Shown: positions 33,979 through 44,849 of the stretch, piece by piece
How positions within the stretch are numbered: position 1 is the stretch's first letter
How the letters are laid out: every line of letters begins with the position of its first letter
Assembly: GCA_914767885.1 (NCBI GenBank)
Contig: CAJZBQ010000041.1
Location: 1-64,000 of the forward strand
Length of the DNA stretch: 64,000 bases
Direction of reading: 5' to 3'
Source: Blepharisma stoltei
Taxonomy: Eukaryota; Ciliophora; Heterotrichea; Heterotrichida; Blepharismidae
Program-made: the position numbers and the translations under genes
Notes under the pieces: model-generated
The model's input: only the letters and a program-made list of their open reading frames with translations
Told to the model about the DNA's origin: nothing
Databases searched by the model: none

Positions 33979-34261
33979 CTCCCTCCTTTAAATAGGTACA
34001 AAATATCGATGAGAATGCTAATTTTATAAAACTCGTTTTGACGTAATTGGAAAAGCGCAATTATAGCATTTTTTGAGTTTTTTCATAGAAAGTGCTGATA
34101 CTTTAAATAGACTGTGAGTCGGTTAATTTTTTGATTTAATTCTTCATAAAAATAAATTAAAATTCAAAATATTTCTTTCAATTTATATTTTTTATATAGA
34201 GAAAAGTTTAATCCTTTTAAATTGAACAGGATTTTTTGTTTCAAGAAAAAGGGGGGAGTTA
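33979..34261. mobile_element. Candidate MITE-type IES, intergenic
   Basis: 283 bp between TTA (33976-33978) and TTA (34259-34261). The ends are inverted: CTCCCTCCTTTAAATAGGTACAAAA on the left and the complement of CTCCCCCCTTTTTCTTGAAACAAAA on the right. It lacks the GTGAGCGAAC motif, so it may be a third MITE type. Confidence 0.65.
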
Positions 34262-34406
34262 TACAGCATCATTATTTATAAATTTGCTCTTTTGCATGCG
34301 CCATTTGAATTTCGCTTTTGCTTTCAATAAGACTTAACTATGAAAGGAACTATATCTGATAGTCTCAAAAATTACTATTTTTATAGGATAAGCTAAAAGA
34401 TTACGA

Positions 34407-35614
34407 TTAACTTCTATTAGGATAAAGAATATCGTAATGACCTGGCCTATAAAGCATATGAATTTTGAAATCAGGTCCAGTATATTCGAATGGGAAACTC
34501 ATAAGAGTAGTTTCAGTTCTATCATTTCTGTCCATGTACTCGATTTCTGCTTTGATTTGGAATGCTTCAGTCATAGCTATGATTTGCAATTGCTCGCATT
34601 CTCTATTCATAGGGTCTACTTCTGAATTGCAGAAACTTACTATATCGGGGTATCCTTCAACAAACCCAGAGTACTCGTCGGCATGAAGCCGTAAAAATGC
34701 TGAAACTATAAATCTTGTATACATCACATAGGTTAAGCTATTAAAGTCATATTGATGACACAGTCACATAAGACCTCACGTGCGGGAGGTTCAACCGCTT
34801 TGGACTCCAGCCCAGAGTGTCTTCTGTCTCGTCCTTACTTTATGGCTTCAGTCTTGATTGGGCGGCTTATATACATCACATAGGTATCAGCAATTATTTT
34901 GTCCTTAAAATCATCTTCTAGCTGAGAAATTTCAGTTGTAGGAATCATTTCCAGTTTGGCTGAAATCATATCGATGAAATCTTCATAACAAATAGGCAAA
35001 AATCCTGCAGCATTTAATATATCGCCAGAGTCCAAAACTTTTTGTTTAATCGCGCTATAAATTTGAGAGTAAGGGGAATCAGGGTTAGAAAGATGTGATT
35101 TGTTTTGGATTAGCTGCTCGAATAATGAGAAAATGAAGGATCTGTAAAAACAATTGCCGTCTCCTCTTGTTCTTCTGAATCCTGAATACTTTGATTGAAG
35201 ATACTATGTGATAGTTACTGGGATTTTTGCTTGGAATGGAGGATTTGAGGCAAGCTGTTTTATGACGTTTACAATGAAAATTTTTTTTTCTTGCCCATTT
35301 TTTAATATTTTTTTAAGCCTTATATTTTCAGCTTTCTTTTTTGGCTTTTCTTTTATGGCTTACTACTTAAATAATTTAAATAATAGGTAAAATAAATAAA
35401 CCATAAAAATAATTCGATAAAAATAGGACAAAAAATAGGATCGAAAAAACCAAAAATAGGCAAAAAACTCCATATGTAGGTTAATGTGAAGCCAGTTTGA
35501 GGCATATTCCACTTCTAGGCTTGAAAAATCTTGGACTGGAGTAAACATAGGCTGACGCTCTTCGATTTCTCTTAATATTTCGTCTTGCTGTTTGATAATT
35601 GAGAAATCCTCCAT
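34407..35614 (-). CDS. Otubain (OTUB1-like) deubiquitinase
   Basis: 262 residues after removing a 15-nt intron (35204-35218), a 152 bp retroposon insertion (34734-34885) and a 252 bp insertion (35253-35504); the remaining 789 nt are 263 codons. Peptidase C65 features: catalytic Asp and Cys in RGDGNCFYRSF, then IADTYVMYTRFIVSAFLRLHAD, and the catalytic His in YRPGHYDILY. Size matches human OTUB1 (271). Otubains cut Lys48 ubiquitin chains and can inhibit E2 enzymes. It lies 7 bp downstream of the phosphatase-like gene on the same strand. Confidence 0.92.
34734..34885 (+). mobile_element. SINE-like family A, deleted copy, in otubain exon
   Basis: A perfect 16 bp target-site duplication TATACATCACATAGGT (34718-34733 and 34870-34885) brackets ~136 bp. 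The body matches the 5' part of the family-A element at 7064 (AGACCTC..GGAGGTTC.ACCGCTTT.GACTCCAGCCCAGAG, CTTCTGTCTC, GGCGGCTTAT). Excising to one TSD restores TYVMYTRFIV. The TSD contains TA. Confidence 0.9.
35204..35218 (-). other. 15-nt intron in otubain
   Basis: On the minus strand GTAACTATCACATAG, GT...AG, with an in-frame TAG. Removal gives IPYLQSKYSGFRRTRGDGNC, the expected otubain sequence. Heterotrich introns of 15-16 nt are established. Confidence 0.93.
35253..35504. mobile_element. 252 bp AT-rich insertion in otubain
   Basis: Bounded by the direct repeat TTTGAGGCA (35244-35252, 35496-35504). AT-rich, with stops in the gene frame. Removing it joins VEYAS to NPPFQAKIP. No TA-TA pair gives a precise join, unlike the MITE-type IESs. 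Confidence 0.75.
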
Positions 35615-35621
35615 TTAATAA

Positions 35622-37730
35622 TTAATTATCTGTTTTAATAATGAAAAACTCGTCAATAATCCTAGTTCTTGCAGTCTCAATCATATCTGGACTGTCCTGC
35701 TGTGTCTTTCCGATTGCGTATTGAATTCACTCTAAATGCGTTTTATTGTGTACCACTAGTTTGCCATACCCTAGGCTCTCAGAAGCTACTACATTTCAAG
35801 GCATTTTTTCATCACCCACGCTCGATAAATCATCTTCGGTATCAAAATTTCCAGCTACTCCGTTTACTATATAAATTGGCGCTGGAGGATTTTCAAATTT
35901 ATTAATTCCAAATTGCATAATCTCATTTTTATAAACTGGCATTGACCTTTCATACAAATGAACGTTGCCTGAGATTCAAAGAGTTGCATTGTATTGGAAG
36001 AGCAGGTCTTCCAAATAGCCAGACAATATGCTACTATATTGTGTGCAAGCTGTTGTGCAGACTTTGCATAATGGGTTTGGGTTGCAGTAAATTGGCCTAT
36101 GGGAAATAACTATCGTTCATGGCTGGATGTTAGTCTCTAAATCTTCTTTAAGAAATTTCATATGATTTTCTATCATTTCTTCTGTATGGAGGCGGCCAAC
36201 AAAGCTTTCAGAATCAAGCATGATGAAATGGGCATAGCCTAAATTAAAGCTATAAAAGAGTCCTAAAGAGTTTTGTGGCTGGAACAATTTTTTGTAGTGA
36301 GTGAAATTAGTAAAGCTTTCATGACTCCCTGGAACTGTCATATAAGGAAACCTGGATGATAAATGCTCAATAGACTCCATAAAATGATCTGCCATAAGCC
36401 CGTTGTAAGACCACAAATCATAAGCAATATCTCCAGCATGCAAAATTATATCATAATTATCAAGGGATTTGGAAATTTGATAAAGATGAGGAAGGATGTT
36501 GGCTTTTTTTGTTTTAGAATATTTATCTTTTGGGTCTGGGTAATAGTTTGTTTGGAAATCTGCAAAAGAGATTGCAGTGATTGTAGAGTTTTGTGAAGGG
36601 GGAGATCTGAAAGAGAATTTTTGGGAGGAAATGGTTATGTTGGAAACAATGCATGAAATTTTATATGAATAAATTGTAGCTGGCTCTAGGCTGTTTAGCA
36701 GCGAAGAGTATAAAAATCGCTTGTATGGTTTTCCAGTGTTTCCTAACTCCCCCCCCCCTCCGTGAGTGAACAAAAAAAATTTTGTTCACTCACAAAGGGG
36801 GGTTAATTTTTTTTTTTAAAAGAATTTATATATAAATTTAATAGAAAAAATTTTTTTTCGAAATTTTAAAAAAATCCTAATTTGCAAAAATTGGGAACCA
36901 AATATTAATTTAATTTATAAAATTTATGTTTTAAAACGCAATTTGTTAAAAATTAAAAAGAATTAGCTCTAGATTTCATTATACTAATTATCACTTATAT
37001 ATCAAATTTTTTTTTTCATAAAAAATTTTTTCTATTAAAAAAATTTTTGTTCACTCACGGGAAGGTGGGTTTTTGGGCAAAAAATAGCGATTTTTCTAAT
37101 GGTTTTGTTCACTCACGGAGGGGGGGGGGAGTAAGTACTCCAAAATATCCTTTTGATAGTTAGAAATTTTCTTTCCATCCATATCGATTCAGCAGTCTTT
37201 TCCATCTTCTTTCAGTGTCCACATAACTTGAATGGCTCCGTGCCATTTGATTGTAACATTTTTCCTCACGTAAGATCCTAGAAAACGAGACAAGCTTGCT
37301 TAGATCAAGCAATCCAGAATTAGAGATAGATTTCAGAATAGCTTGCTCAACAATTCAGACCAATTAATAGGCTAAATAAATTATGTTTTTTTCTTCATGT
37401 GAGATTTCTTCAGGTATTTTTGGCGATTTTTACCTCCTGAAATACGATAGAATTTTAACTTTTTTGTTTGAGAACGCCACACGATAAAAAAGGTTACTAC
37501 TAACTTTAGAGAAATGCCATGCATATAAGGAAAAAAATTCTATCAAATGACTAGCAACGAACTTGAATTGAGTTTTCTTCTTTTCCGAGTGCAATGTGAA
37601 CCTGGCTGACTTTCTGAACTCTATGCAAGACAATCGGGATGTTTTGCACATCTCCATCATAGGCAAGCCAAAATATATTTAAAATTCCAATGAAAAAAAC
37701 TCCAACTACAATCGCAATCTTCTTTTGCAT
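35622..37730 (-). CDS. Purple-acid-phosphatase-like secreted protein
   Basis: 479 residues after removing IESs 36747-37134 and 37273-37553 (1440 nt, 480 codons). Residues 1-22 are a signal peptide (IAIVVGVFFIGILNIFW). A fibronectin-like domain with a QVHIALG start and LEPATIYSYKISC end precedes a metallophosphoesterase domain: FADFQ, GDIAYD, GSHES, VISHRP, GNVHLYER. In active PAPs the third motif is GNH and the last GHxH, so two metal ligands (Asn, His) are changed to Ser and Asn. Four or five TGA read as Trp. Probably catalytically altered or inactive, secreted or lysosomal. Confidence 0.85.
36747..37134. mobile_element. IES, MITE family 1 (in phosphatase-like gene)
   Basis: 388 bp with TAA at both borders. 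Full set of motifs: CCTCCGTGAGTGAAC hairpin near the left, ATTATCACTTATATATCAAA inside, TTCACTCACGGAGGG at the right. Removal joins KDILEYL to GNTGKPYK. Confidence 0.93.
37273..37553. mobile_element. Unique IES in phosphatase-like gene
   Basis: 281 bp between TA sites, with many stops in the frame and no terminal inverted repeat that I can see. Removing it joins ENSIQVRC to YVRKNVTIKW; total CDS length then divides by three. Borders chosen by frame, so a few bases of doubt remain. Confidence 0.7.
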
Positions 37731-38078
37731 TTTTCACCAATAATTTTATTATTTTTTATCTAGCCTAATCTTTATAAATAGAATGGATTTAATTTAGCTA
37801 ATATAATAAGATACTAGTTTTAATTTTAATTTTAATAGAATGGGACCTAGTGTATTTAATAGAATTTATATTTTTGTTTAAAATTTGCAGTCGTCTTAAT
37901 AATTTTTTTATTTGATACTTTAGCAGCTTGGGGTATTATTGTTTTTTAATTTTTTGCATCATGTAGCCACTATAAATTTGCTCCATTTAAATCTACTCAA
38001 AATGGTTTAATATTAATTTTTTGTAAACCTGAAAATTTTTAATTAGACGCTATATTATTGTATAAATAAATAATATTT
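37731..38078. other. Intergenic region
   Basis: 348 bp AT-rich DNA between the phosphatase-like gene start and the USP stop; nothing identifiable. Confidence 0.5.
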
Positions 38079-39332
38079 CTATACGGAATTCCTCTGCAAA
38101 ACATGAGGCCAATAGTTTGGCATGTTTTTCGATTGCCTAAAGTACTTGTCTACACTAACTTTCTGATAGAATAAAACATACGCGTTTTCATCCACACACT
38201 GCTGTGGAAGAACTGAATAAACATTAGAGTCATCAAATAAGTGTCAGGAATTGTTATTCCTATTTTTAGCTGTCGCTGTATAATGTCCAGATCCCATGTC
38301 TCCTTCATGATCTATTTTTGCAAATAAATCGTAAACAGGCTTTTCCCTTTGTGTACTAGATACAAACTTGCTCAAATTTAAACCATGGATGGGAAAGCCC
38401 ACAAAATTGTGGATTTTTTGGATTTCTTTGCCATTTAATTTGAATCTCTTCAAATGGATCACCAAAATTGGCGGAACTTTCCATATATCGAACTTCTTGA
38501 AAGCTTTAACAGTTTTGTCGCATTTAGGGCAAAACCAAGCCTTTTCCAGCTCTTCTTTAGTCGTGAATTCTTTTAAACAGTCGTTAAGCGTGAAAGAAGA
38601 AGATCTGTGAGGTATTGGAAGACTTAATGAGGAAAACTCATCAAACTTTTGTGACTGAAATTCGCATTCTTTGCACGTAACTGTTGACCTAAGTTGTCCT
38701 TGGAAGAGATCAACGATTACTGAGGAATGACAGCTTAAATGCATTTGCCAAGCCTTAGCCGCTTTCATTTCTTGTGTATTGTCATTAATGTCTATGTTTG
38801 CGAGAGCTGGACTAATAAAAGCTCGATTTAAATCTTGGTCAAGGCGGTCCAGTAAGAACGACATCAGTTCGTGGACGTCATTTTCTTTGCCAGCTTCAAT
38901 AGTTGGGGCCAGATTTCAAATCTTTTGGGCGAAGAAGCTAGGCACGATTATGTCAAACTGATCACTCCAGTAGGTTTTGATTATTTCTGCAAATGCGACT
39001 GTGACCTGCCCTTTCTTCGTTACTGACGCTTTTATATCTTTTTTATAAATGTCTGATAAAAAATAATCCACGAGTGGTTGGCAGTTAAATAAGCATTGTA
39101 AAGCTGCATTAAGATAGCAGCTGTTTCCTAGATTTTCTAAGCCACAACATCCGATATCTGACTTATTGCTAACTAGATTTTTAGCATTGAGAAGGTTTGG
39201 AATAGACTCGTAGTTTTCTCCAAGGATTGTAAAAGTTGTGTTTAAGCTCATGGTGCCTGACTCTTTATATTTTTGGATATTATTTTTTTGCTCGTTTTCT
39301 TCAACTTCACCTCTTAAGCAACCACTTCCCAT
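38079..39332 (-). CDS. USP-family ubiquitin protease, copy 1
   Basis: 417 residues, uninterrupted. Cys box GLENLGNSCYLNAALQCL (about residue 55), His box GDMGSGHYTATAKN, and two CxxC pairs of the USP zinc site (CKEC, CPKC). Two TGA read as Trp (QKIWNLAP, NNSWHLFDD). It starts MGSGCLRG, a likely N-myristoylation/palmitoylation signal, so membrane attachment is probable. Similar in scale to short USPs such as USP2/8/21 catalytic cores. A near-identical paralogue lies 1.6 kb upstream on the same strand. Confidence 0.94.
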
Positions 39333-39962
39333 TTTATTAATTATGCATAATTTGCTGGATAAGGTTTAAAATAAACATTATTTCTGTCTTTTGTATATTT
39401 ACCTAATTGTATAATATTATTTTTGTGCTAAAAATTTCTCGCCAGTTTTCTGGACATGCTCACGTCATCAATAAAAAATGGCTCTCATATTGAAGTTTTG
39501 AAAAGCAATTTTCTATTAAGACCAGCTAGATAAAAAAGTTATAGCAGCTGACTCCTTATTGGTTTCTGAGGAAAAGTATCTTTAATGAAAAATTTCTTTT
39601 AGCATTTTAAAAATATTCTGATATGCCAAATTTAAAACTGACAAGTCGGCGATATAAAATAAAATTTTTAAATCTAATTTTGGCTTTTTAATTTTAAATT
39701 AATTTTTCTTTTAAAGGTAATTGTCTTTGGAGATCTATAAAGGGCTAAGCGCTATAAGAAGAGATTGCCATGATACAACAAATTTAAAATAATTATAGAT
39801 TCTTTAAAATAGCGTATTTAAATTCATATATTTATTTTATATGTGCTGACTTTGCTATAAGCCTATTATTTGCACCTTATTATAAGAAGAAAGCTGCTAT
39901 GCTAATTTCATGAGTGCAATATACTTGCATTAGTGGCAATAAATGGATTATATACCTGTTTA
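39333..39962. other. Intergenic region between USP copies, part 1
   Basis: AT-rich noncoding DNA; nothing identifiable. Confidence 0.5.
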
Positions 39963-40104
39963 CCAAGAATCGCCCACTAAGGAGTATTTTTTGGTTCGCC
40001 ATTCTTAATTTGGTTAGCCAGAAAATATGGCATGCCAACGAATTTGGCAAGCCAGTTATTACCCGGCCAACCAAAAAATGCTCCTTAGTGGGCTATTCTT
40101 GGTA
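39963..40104. repeat. Palindromic IES, intergenic
   Basis: 142 bp bounded by TTTA and GGTA. Arms CCAAGAATCGCCCACTAAGG and CCTTAGTGGGCTATTCTTGG with the inner GTATTTTTTGGTT/AACCAAAAAATGC pair; the ~60 bp centre has weaker pairing (GGTTAGCC, GGCATGCC, GGCAAGCC). Confidence 0.88.
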
Positions 40105-40561
40105 AATAAGTATATTTTTTTATTGAAGCATGCTGCCTACTAATTGGGAGGTTACAAGTGACATAAAGCCTGCCTAAAATATAAGGCATTATTAAACTTA
40201 TTTATTTTAGCATTTGCAAAGATCTTATGTGCTACTTTTGCCTTTATATATTTCTTTTCTATAAATCTAGCTACAGAAAGTATAAGGTATAAAACATCTT
40301 AATTTTCTTTCCCTCTCATCTGCAACAAATAAAGAAGCATATTATGCTTGCATGCTAAATTGTGGGATAAGCAGAAATGCTTATATATCTATTTCTTAAA
40401 TATGAAAAGTCTTCAAACATCTTTCATAGAGCAACCCATAAAAATGCGCGTTTTGAGCTCTCATGTTTGATTGAATTTATATTCATGAAATCTAATTTAT
40501 AATATAAGCTAAAATATAAGAAAGACAAAAGATTAAAAATATATTAAAAATTGTTTACTTA
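40105..40561. other. Intergenic region between USP copies, part 2
   Basis: AT-rich noncoding DNA; nothing identifiable. Confidence 0.5.
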
Positions 40562-40867
40562 CTCCCCCCCTCTGTGAGCGAACAAAACCATTAGAAAAAT
40601 CCCTATTTTTGCCTAAACCACCCTCCATGAGCGAAAAAAAAATTATATATAAGTGATAATTAGTATAATTAAATCTCGAGCTAATTTTAAACAAATCGCG
40701 TTTTAAAACATAAATTTTACAAATTAAATTAATATTTGCTTTCCAATTTTTTGCGAAATAGGATTTTTAAATTTCATAAAATTTATATAATTTTTTTTAA
40801 AAAAAACAAATTAATTTCCCTCCGTGAGCGAACAAGATTTATGGTTCGCATAAAGAAGGGGGAATTA
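40562..40867. mobile_element. IES, MITE family 1 (3' of USP copy 2)
   Basis: 306 bp with TTA at both borders. Left terminus CTCCCCCCCTCTGTGAGCGAAC; right terminus CTCCGTGAGCGAACAAG..GGTTCGCATAAAGAAGGGGG. Somewhat decayed. It lies 33 bp from the stop of USP copy 2. Confidence 0.9.
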
Positions 40868-40899
40868 GTTTTTACAAATTGTGTAAAAGAAAAAATAGC

Positions 40900-42551
40900 T
40901 TATACCGAATTTCTCTGCAAAACATGAGGTCAATAGTTTGGCATGTTTTTTGATTGCCTAAAGTACTTGTCTACACTAACTTTCTGATAGAATAAAACAT
41001 ACGCGTTTTCATCCACACTCTGTTGTGGAAGGACTGAATAAACATTAGAGTCATCAAATAAATGTCAGGAATTGTTATTCCTATTTTTAGCTGTCGCTGT
41101 ATAATGTCCAGATCCCATGTCTCCTTCATGATCTATTTTTGCAAATAAATCGTAAACAGGCTTTTCCCTTTTGTGTAATAGATATAAATAATAAAAAATG
41201 GCTAAGTACCGAATTTATTATCTCCGAGTGCTATCCTCCTCCGCGATGTATTATTACTATAAGTTTCAGTTTTCAATGTGTACTTTTATTCGCATGGCCA
41301 ATATGAAACACTGTTTAAGGTATTTCGGCAGTCCAAAAAAATAAATAGCTCTTTCTGCCTAGCATGTCTGAGGAGAAAAATCTTTAGGTGAGCCTCGTGC
41401 TGGAGCTAAGCTTAGGTGGGATCAATAACCTTAATGAAAACTTTCTGGCCTTTTTAGTGAGCCTTCTGGAATGCAACAATACAAGATAGCTGCTGACATT
41501 AGCACTTGAAAGATTTAAAGGAGTAGATCATCCTGCGAAAAAAAACACTCTAAATCTAAATAACTAGCTGTGTACTAGATACGAACTTGCTCAAATTTAA
41601 ACCATGGATGGGAAAGTCCACAAAATTGTGGATTTTTTGGATTTCTTTGCCATTTAATTTGAATCTCTTTAAATGGATCACCAAAATTGGCGGAACTTTC
41701 CATATATCGAACTTCTTGAAAGCTTTAACAGTTTTGTCGCATTTAGGGCAAAACCAAGCCTTTTCTAGCTCTTCTTTAGTCGTGAATTCTTTTAAACAGT
41801 CGTTAAGTGTAAAAGAAGTAGATCTGTGTGGTATTGGAAGACTTAATGAGGAAAACTCATCGAACTTTTGTGACTGAAATTCGCATTCTTTGCAAGTAAC
41901 TGTTGATCTAAGTTGTCCTTGGAAGAGATCAACGATTACAGAGGAATGACAGCTTAAATGCATTTGCCAAGCCTTAGCTGCTTTCATTTCTTGTGTATTG
42001 TCATTAATGTCTATGTTTGCGAGAGCTGGACTAATAAAAGCCCGATTTAAATCTTGGTCAAGGCGGTCCAGTAGGAACGACATCAGTTCGTGGACGTCGT
42101 TTTCTTTGCCAGCTTCAATAGTTGGGGCCAGATTTCAAATCTCTTGGGCGAAGAAGCTAGGCACGATTATGTCAAACTGATCACTCCAATAGGTTTTAAT
42201 AATTTCAGCAAATGCCGCTGTGGCCTGTCCTTTCTTCGTTACTGACGCTTTTATGTCTTTTTTGTAAATGTCAGATAAAAAATAATCCACGAGTGGTTGG
42301 CAGTTAAATAAGCATTGTAAAGCTGCATTAAGATAGCAGCTGTTCCCTACATTTTCCAGTCCTGAGAGCCCACTCTCTGATTTTATATTTTTTGGTGACC
42401 ATTTATTGAGTAGATTTGGTATGGACTCGTAGTTTTCTTCAAGGACTGTGAAGCTTGTGCTTAAGCTAACGGTTCCTGTCTCTTCATACTTCGCACTTGC
42501 ATTTTCTTGCTCGTTTTCTTCAACTGCGTGTTTACAGCAGCCGCTTCCCAT
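40900..42551 (-). CDS. USP-family ubiquitin protease, copy 2 (interrupted)
   Basis: Paralogue of the gene at 38079: the catalytic part is over 95% alike by eye, the first ~60 residues diverge (MGSGCCKHAVEENEQ), and the acylation motif is kept. A 397 bp insertion (41172-41568) separates the His-box exon from the rest. After removing it the CDS is 1255 nt, one base too many: an extra A just after the insertion (ACACAAAAGGG against ACACAAAGGG in copy 1) shifts the frame before the catalytic His. Either a pseudogene, a sequencing error, or the excision is not at the TSD. Confidence 0.75.
41172..41568 (-). mobile_element. SINE-like insertion in USP copy 2
   Basis: 13 bp imperfect duplication TGTGTAATAGATA (41172-41184) and TGTGTACTAGATA (41569-41581). 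On the minus strand the body ends GGTACTTAGCCATTTTTTATTATT, the GCCATTTT tail shared with the other SINE-like elements. Copy 1 of the gene shows the empty site. Confidence 0.88.
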
Positions 42552-43194
42552 TCTAATAATTATTATTTGAGTCACATTTTTTCGCCAATTTTCTGGATAT
42601 GGTGATGCGCTTTGTAAAAATGGTCTTTGCATAGAAGTAATAAAAGTTATTTTGTCAATAGAACCAATCAGAAAATAAAATAAAGAAATAGTTAAAGAAA
42701 TAATTAGTTTTCTGTTATAAAAGGCAATATACTTAATAAAAAACTGAGAAAATAATAGTTAATGAAAATAAACTTTTATAAATGAAATTATGGAGAAAAT
42801 TTTAGTAAAGCTTTAAAATAGTTGTTTTCATTTTATAATTCTAGCATTTTATATTTGGGATTAAAAATTTCGCCAAAATATTAGGTTTATTCTTTTTGTT
42901 GCAAAAATTAACTTTAGCTGATTATTAATTTGCTCTCAATTTTCTTGCAAATAATAATTAACTTCTTATATTTTGGCAACTCAGCTACCTAAAAATAATC
43001 TTGAAATCTGAAAAATTAAAAAAAATAATTGTTTAGAGACCAATATCTACTTTGGCATATAAAAACTAAGCAAGATGAAATTGCAAGAGTCCACATATTG
43101 CATTGCTTTCTCATTCCAAGTTATAAATTTATTCCCCTAATTTAATTTTCAAAAAATTAAATTTGGTGTTATACAAAATTGTCTCCCAATATTT
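42552..43194. other. Intergenic region (divergent promoters)
   Basis: 643 bp AT-rich DNA between two divergently transcribed genes; must hold both promoters but no motif stands out. Confidence 0.5.
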
Positions 43195-43785
43195 ATGTCC
43201 TCCTTAGTATTTATGAATGAATTATTCAGAAAGAAAGTCAAAGATTTATATAAAAAAGACCCCAAAAACTATCAATCCTCCAGAAGTCCAAAACGAAATT
43301 TTCACAGCCAAATCGATTTTTCAAAACTTGAAATAGAAAGACGAGCAAAATCTCCAATAAACATAAGCAACAAATCCCAACTATTTATAGCAGAACTGCT
43401 ACGTAAACAAGAAAGCAACCGAATTACCAGGCACTCTTCAAGGCCTTTAAGTCTCTTAAAACGAAAAAAAGCAAACGAAATGTTTTTTCCAGGATTTTCC
43501 CCACACAGCCTGGTCAGATATTCAAAAACCCCATCAAGCATTAATCGGCAAAATTCTTGTCGAGACGTTGCAGTTGAGGCCAAGCTCCCAATTATTATTA
43601 AAAATTGTTCTAAAAAGGATGAAGAAATTACAAGAGAAATCAACAATGCCCAGAAAGTGCCAAAACTAAAAAAATGAAGACTCCACACACAACAAACTGA
43701 GCGCATTTCTAAAGAGGCAGGGTCTGCCAAACAGCCGAAGCAAAAAGACGCAAAGCCTGAAGACTGGGTTATTTCAGCTTGGTAA
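43195..43785 (+). CDS. Basic hypothetical protein, 196 aa
   Basis: One TGA (Trp) and a TAA stop. Lys/Arg/Ser-rich, probably disordered, with short helical parts (QLFIAELLRKQESN). Compositions of this kind are common in cytoskeleton or basal-body proteins, but I recognise no family. Converges on the PP2C gene with 16 bp between stops. Confidence 0.7.
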
Positions 43786-43801
43786 TATCATGAAATTATG
43801 T

Positions 43802-44737
43802 CTAATTTATAGGTTTTTTCCATGTCACAATAATGACAGACATGTTGTCGCAGCCTCTTCCTAGATTTTCGTCGACACTTCTTGCTAGGCACCTATCACA
43901 GATTTGCCTTGCGATTTCTTCTAATGACAACCTTCCCAGTCTGTCATATACGAAATCCACACACTGCTGTGACGTCAAAATATCCCAAATGCCATCACAT
44001 CCAATCACGATAAAGTCATCCTCCTGTCCCAACTGCTCCACTTTGAGCTCTGGGCATGCTGTAATCATATGCCTTTCTGGCGGCACTGATGGATCTTTGT
44101 AATTGAAATCTCCTAAAGACCTGGATAAATTTAAATTGCCGTTAATTCTTCCGTCAATCACGCTTCCTCCTGCATCTTTAATTCTCCTAAATTCGTTTTC
44201 GAGCTCAGGCTTATGGTCCTGTGACATGTTGATAGCCCTCCTGTTTCTCGCAAGCACACATCTGGAATCTCCAGCATTCGCTACATACAGCATATTCCCT
44301 CGAATTAGAGCTACAACTGCTGTACACCCTGCATTAAATTGAGCTGACTCAGCCATATTATCGTCGATTAGGAAATTTGTAGGCAGGTCTCTTTGGAGAC
44401 GATACAATTCCTTTTTTCCTTCCTTTGTCCTCATTAAGGCATCGAGACGTACAAAAGTGTCAGATAGTGCCTGCTCAATGCGGCGATTTTGGAAATGAGG
44501 GTTTAGCACAAGCTCAGGACCAAAGTGGCGACTTATAAACAAGCTGACTTCGTGACCTCCGTGACCATCGAAAACTCCAAAGCAAGATGTAGATTCGTCG
44601 ATGTTTAAATTTGTCAAGTGAGCATCTTCCATAGAAACTCTCCAGCCTTGCATTGCAGAAACTCCAAAAGATATTTTGGAGTTGTTGCCTGAGGAGCTGC
44701 GTTTTTCAGTCACTGGAGTACTTAAATAAGGTCCCAT
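43802..44737 (-). CDS. PP2C (PPM) Ser/Thr phosphatase
   Basis: 311 residues, a single PP2C domain with all metal-binding motifs: SAMQGWRVSMEDAH, FGVFDGHGGHEVS, AGDSRCVLAR, RSLGDFNYK, GCDGIWDILT and RGCDNMSVIIV. PP2C enzymes are monomeric Mg/Mn phosphatases. MGPYLSTP at the start matches the Gly-2 seen in PPM1A/B/G, which are N-myristoylated. No introns or IES. Confidence 0.96.
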   Translation of the reverse strand: MGPYLSTPVTEKRSSSGNNSKISFGVSAMQGWRVSMEDAHLTNLNIDESTSCFGVFDGHGGHEVSLFISRHFGPELVLNPHFQNRRIEQALSDTFVRLDALMRTKEGKKELYRLQRDLPTNFLIDDNMAESAQFNAGCTAVVALIRGNMLYVANAGDSRCVLARNRRAINMSQDHKPELENEFRRIKDAGGSVIDGRINGNLNLSRSLGDFNYKDPSVPPERHMITACPELKVEQLGQEDDFIVIGCDGIWDILTSQQCVDFVYDRLGRLSLEEIARQICDRCLARSVDENLGRGCDNMSVIIVTWKKPIN

Positions 44738-44849
44738 ATTATATGATATGGAGATATTTATATCTCGTGAGTTTAATAATATTGAGAGATTTTACGTATA
44801 ATTCATAGGGATTAAGTTAAAATATTACCAAAAAGAGTCTTTCTGCGGA

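Noticed and set aside
43833-44342. Plus-strand open frames opposite the PP2C gene
   Set aside because: They are shadows of the minus-strand PP2C coding sequence; the minus frame has all catalytic motifs.
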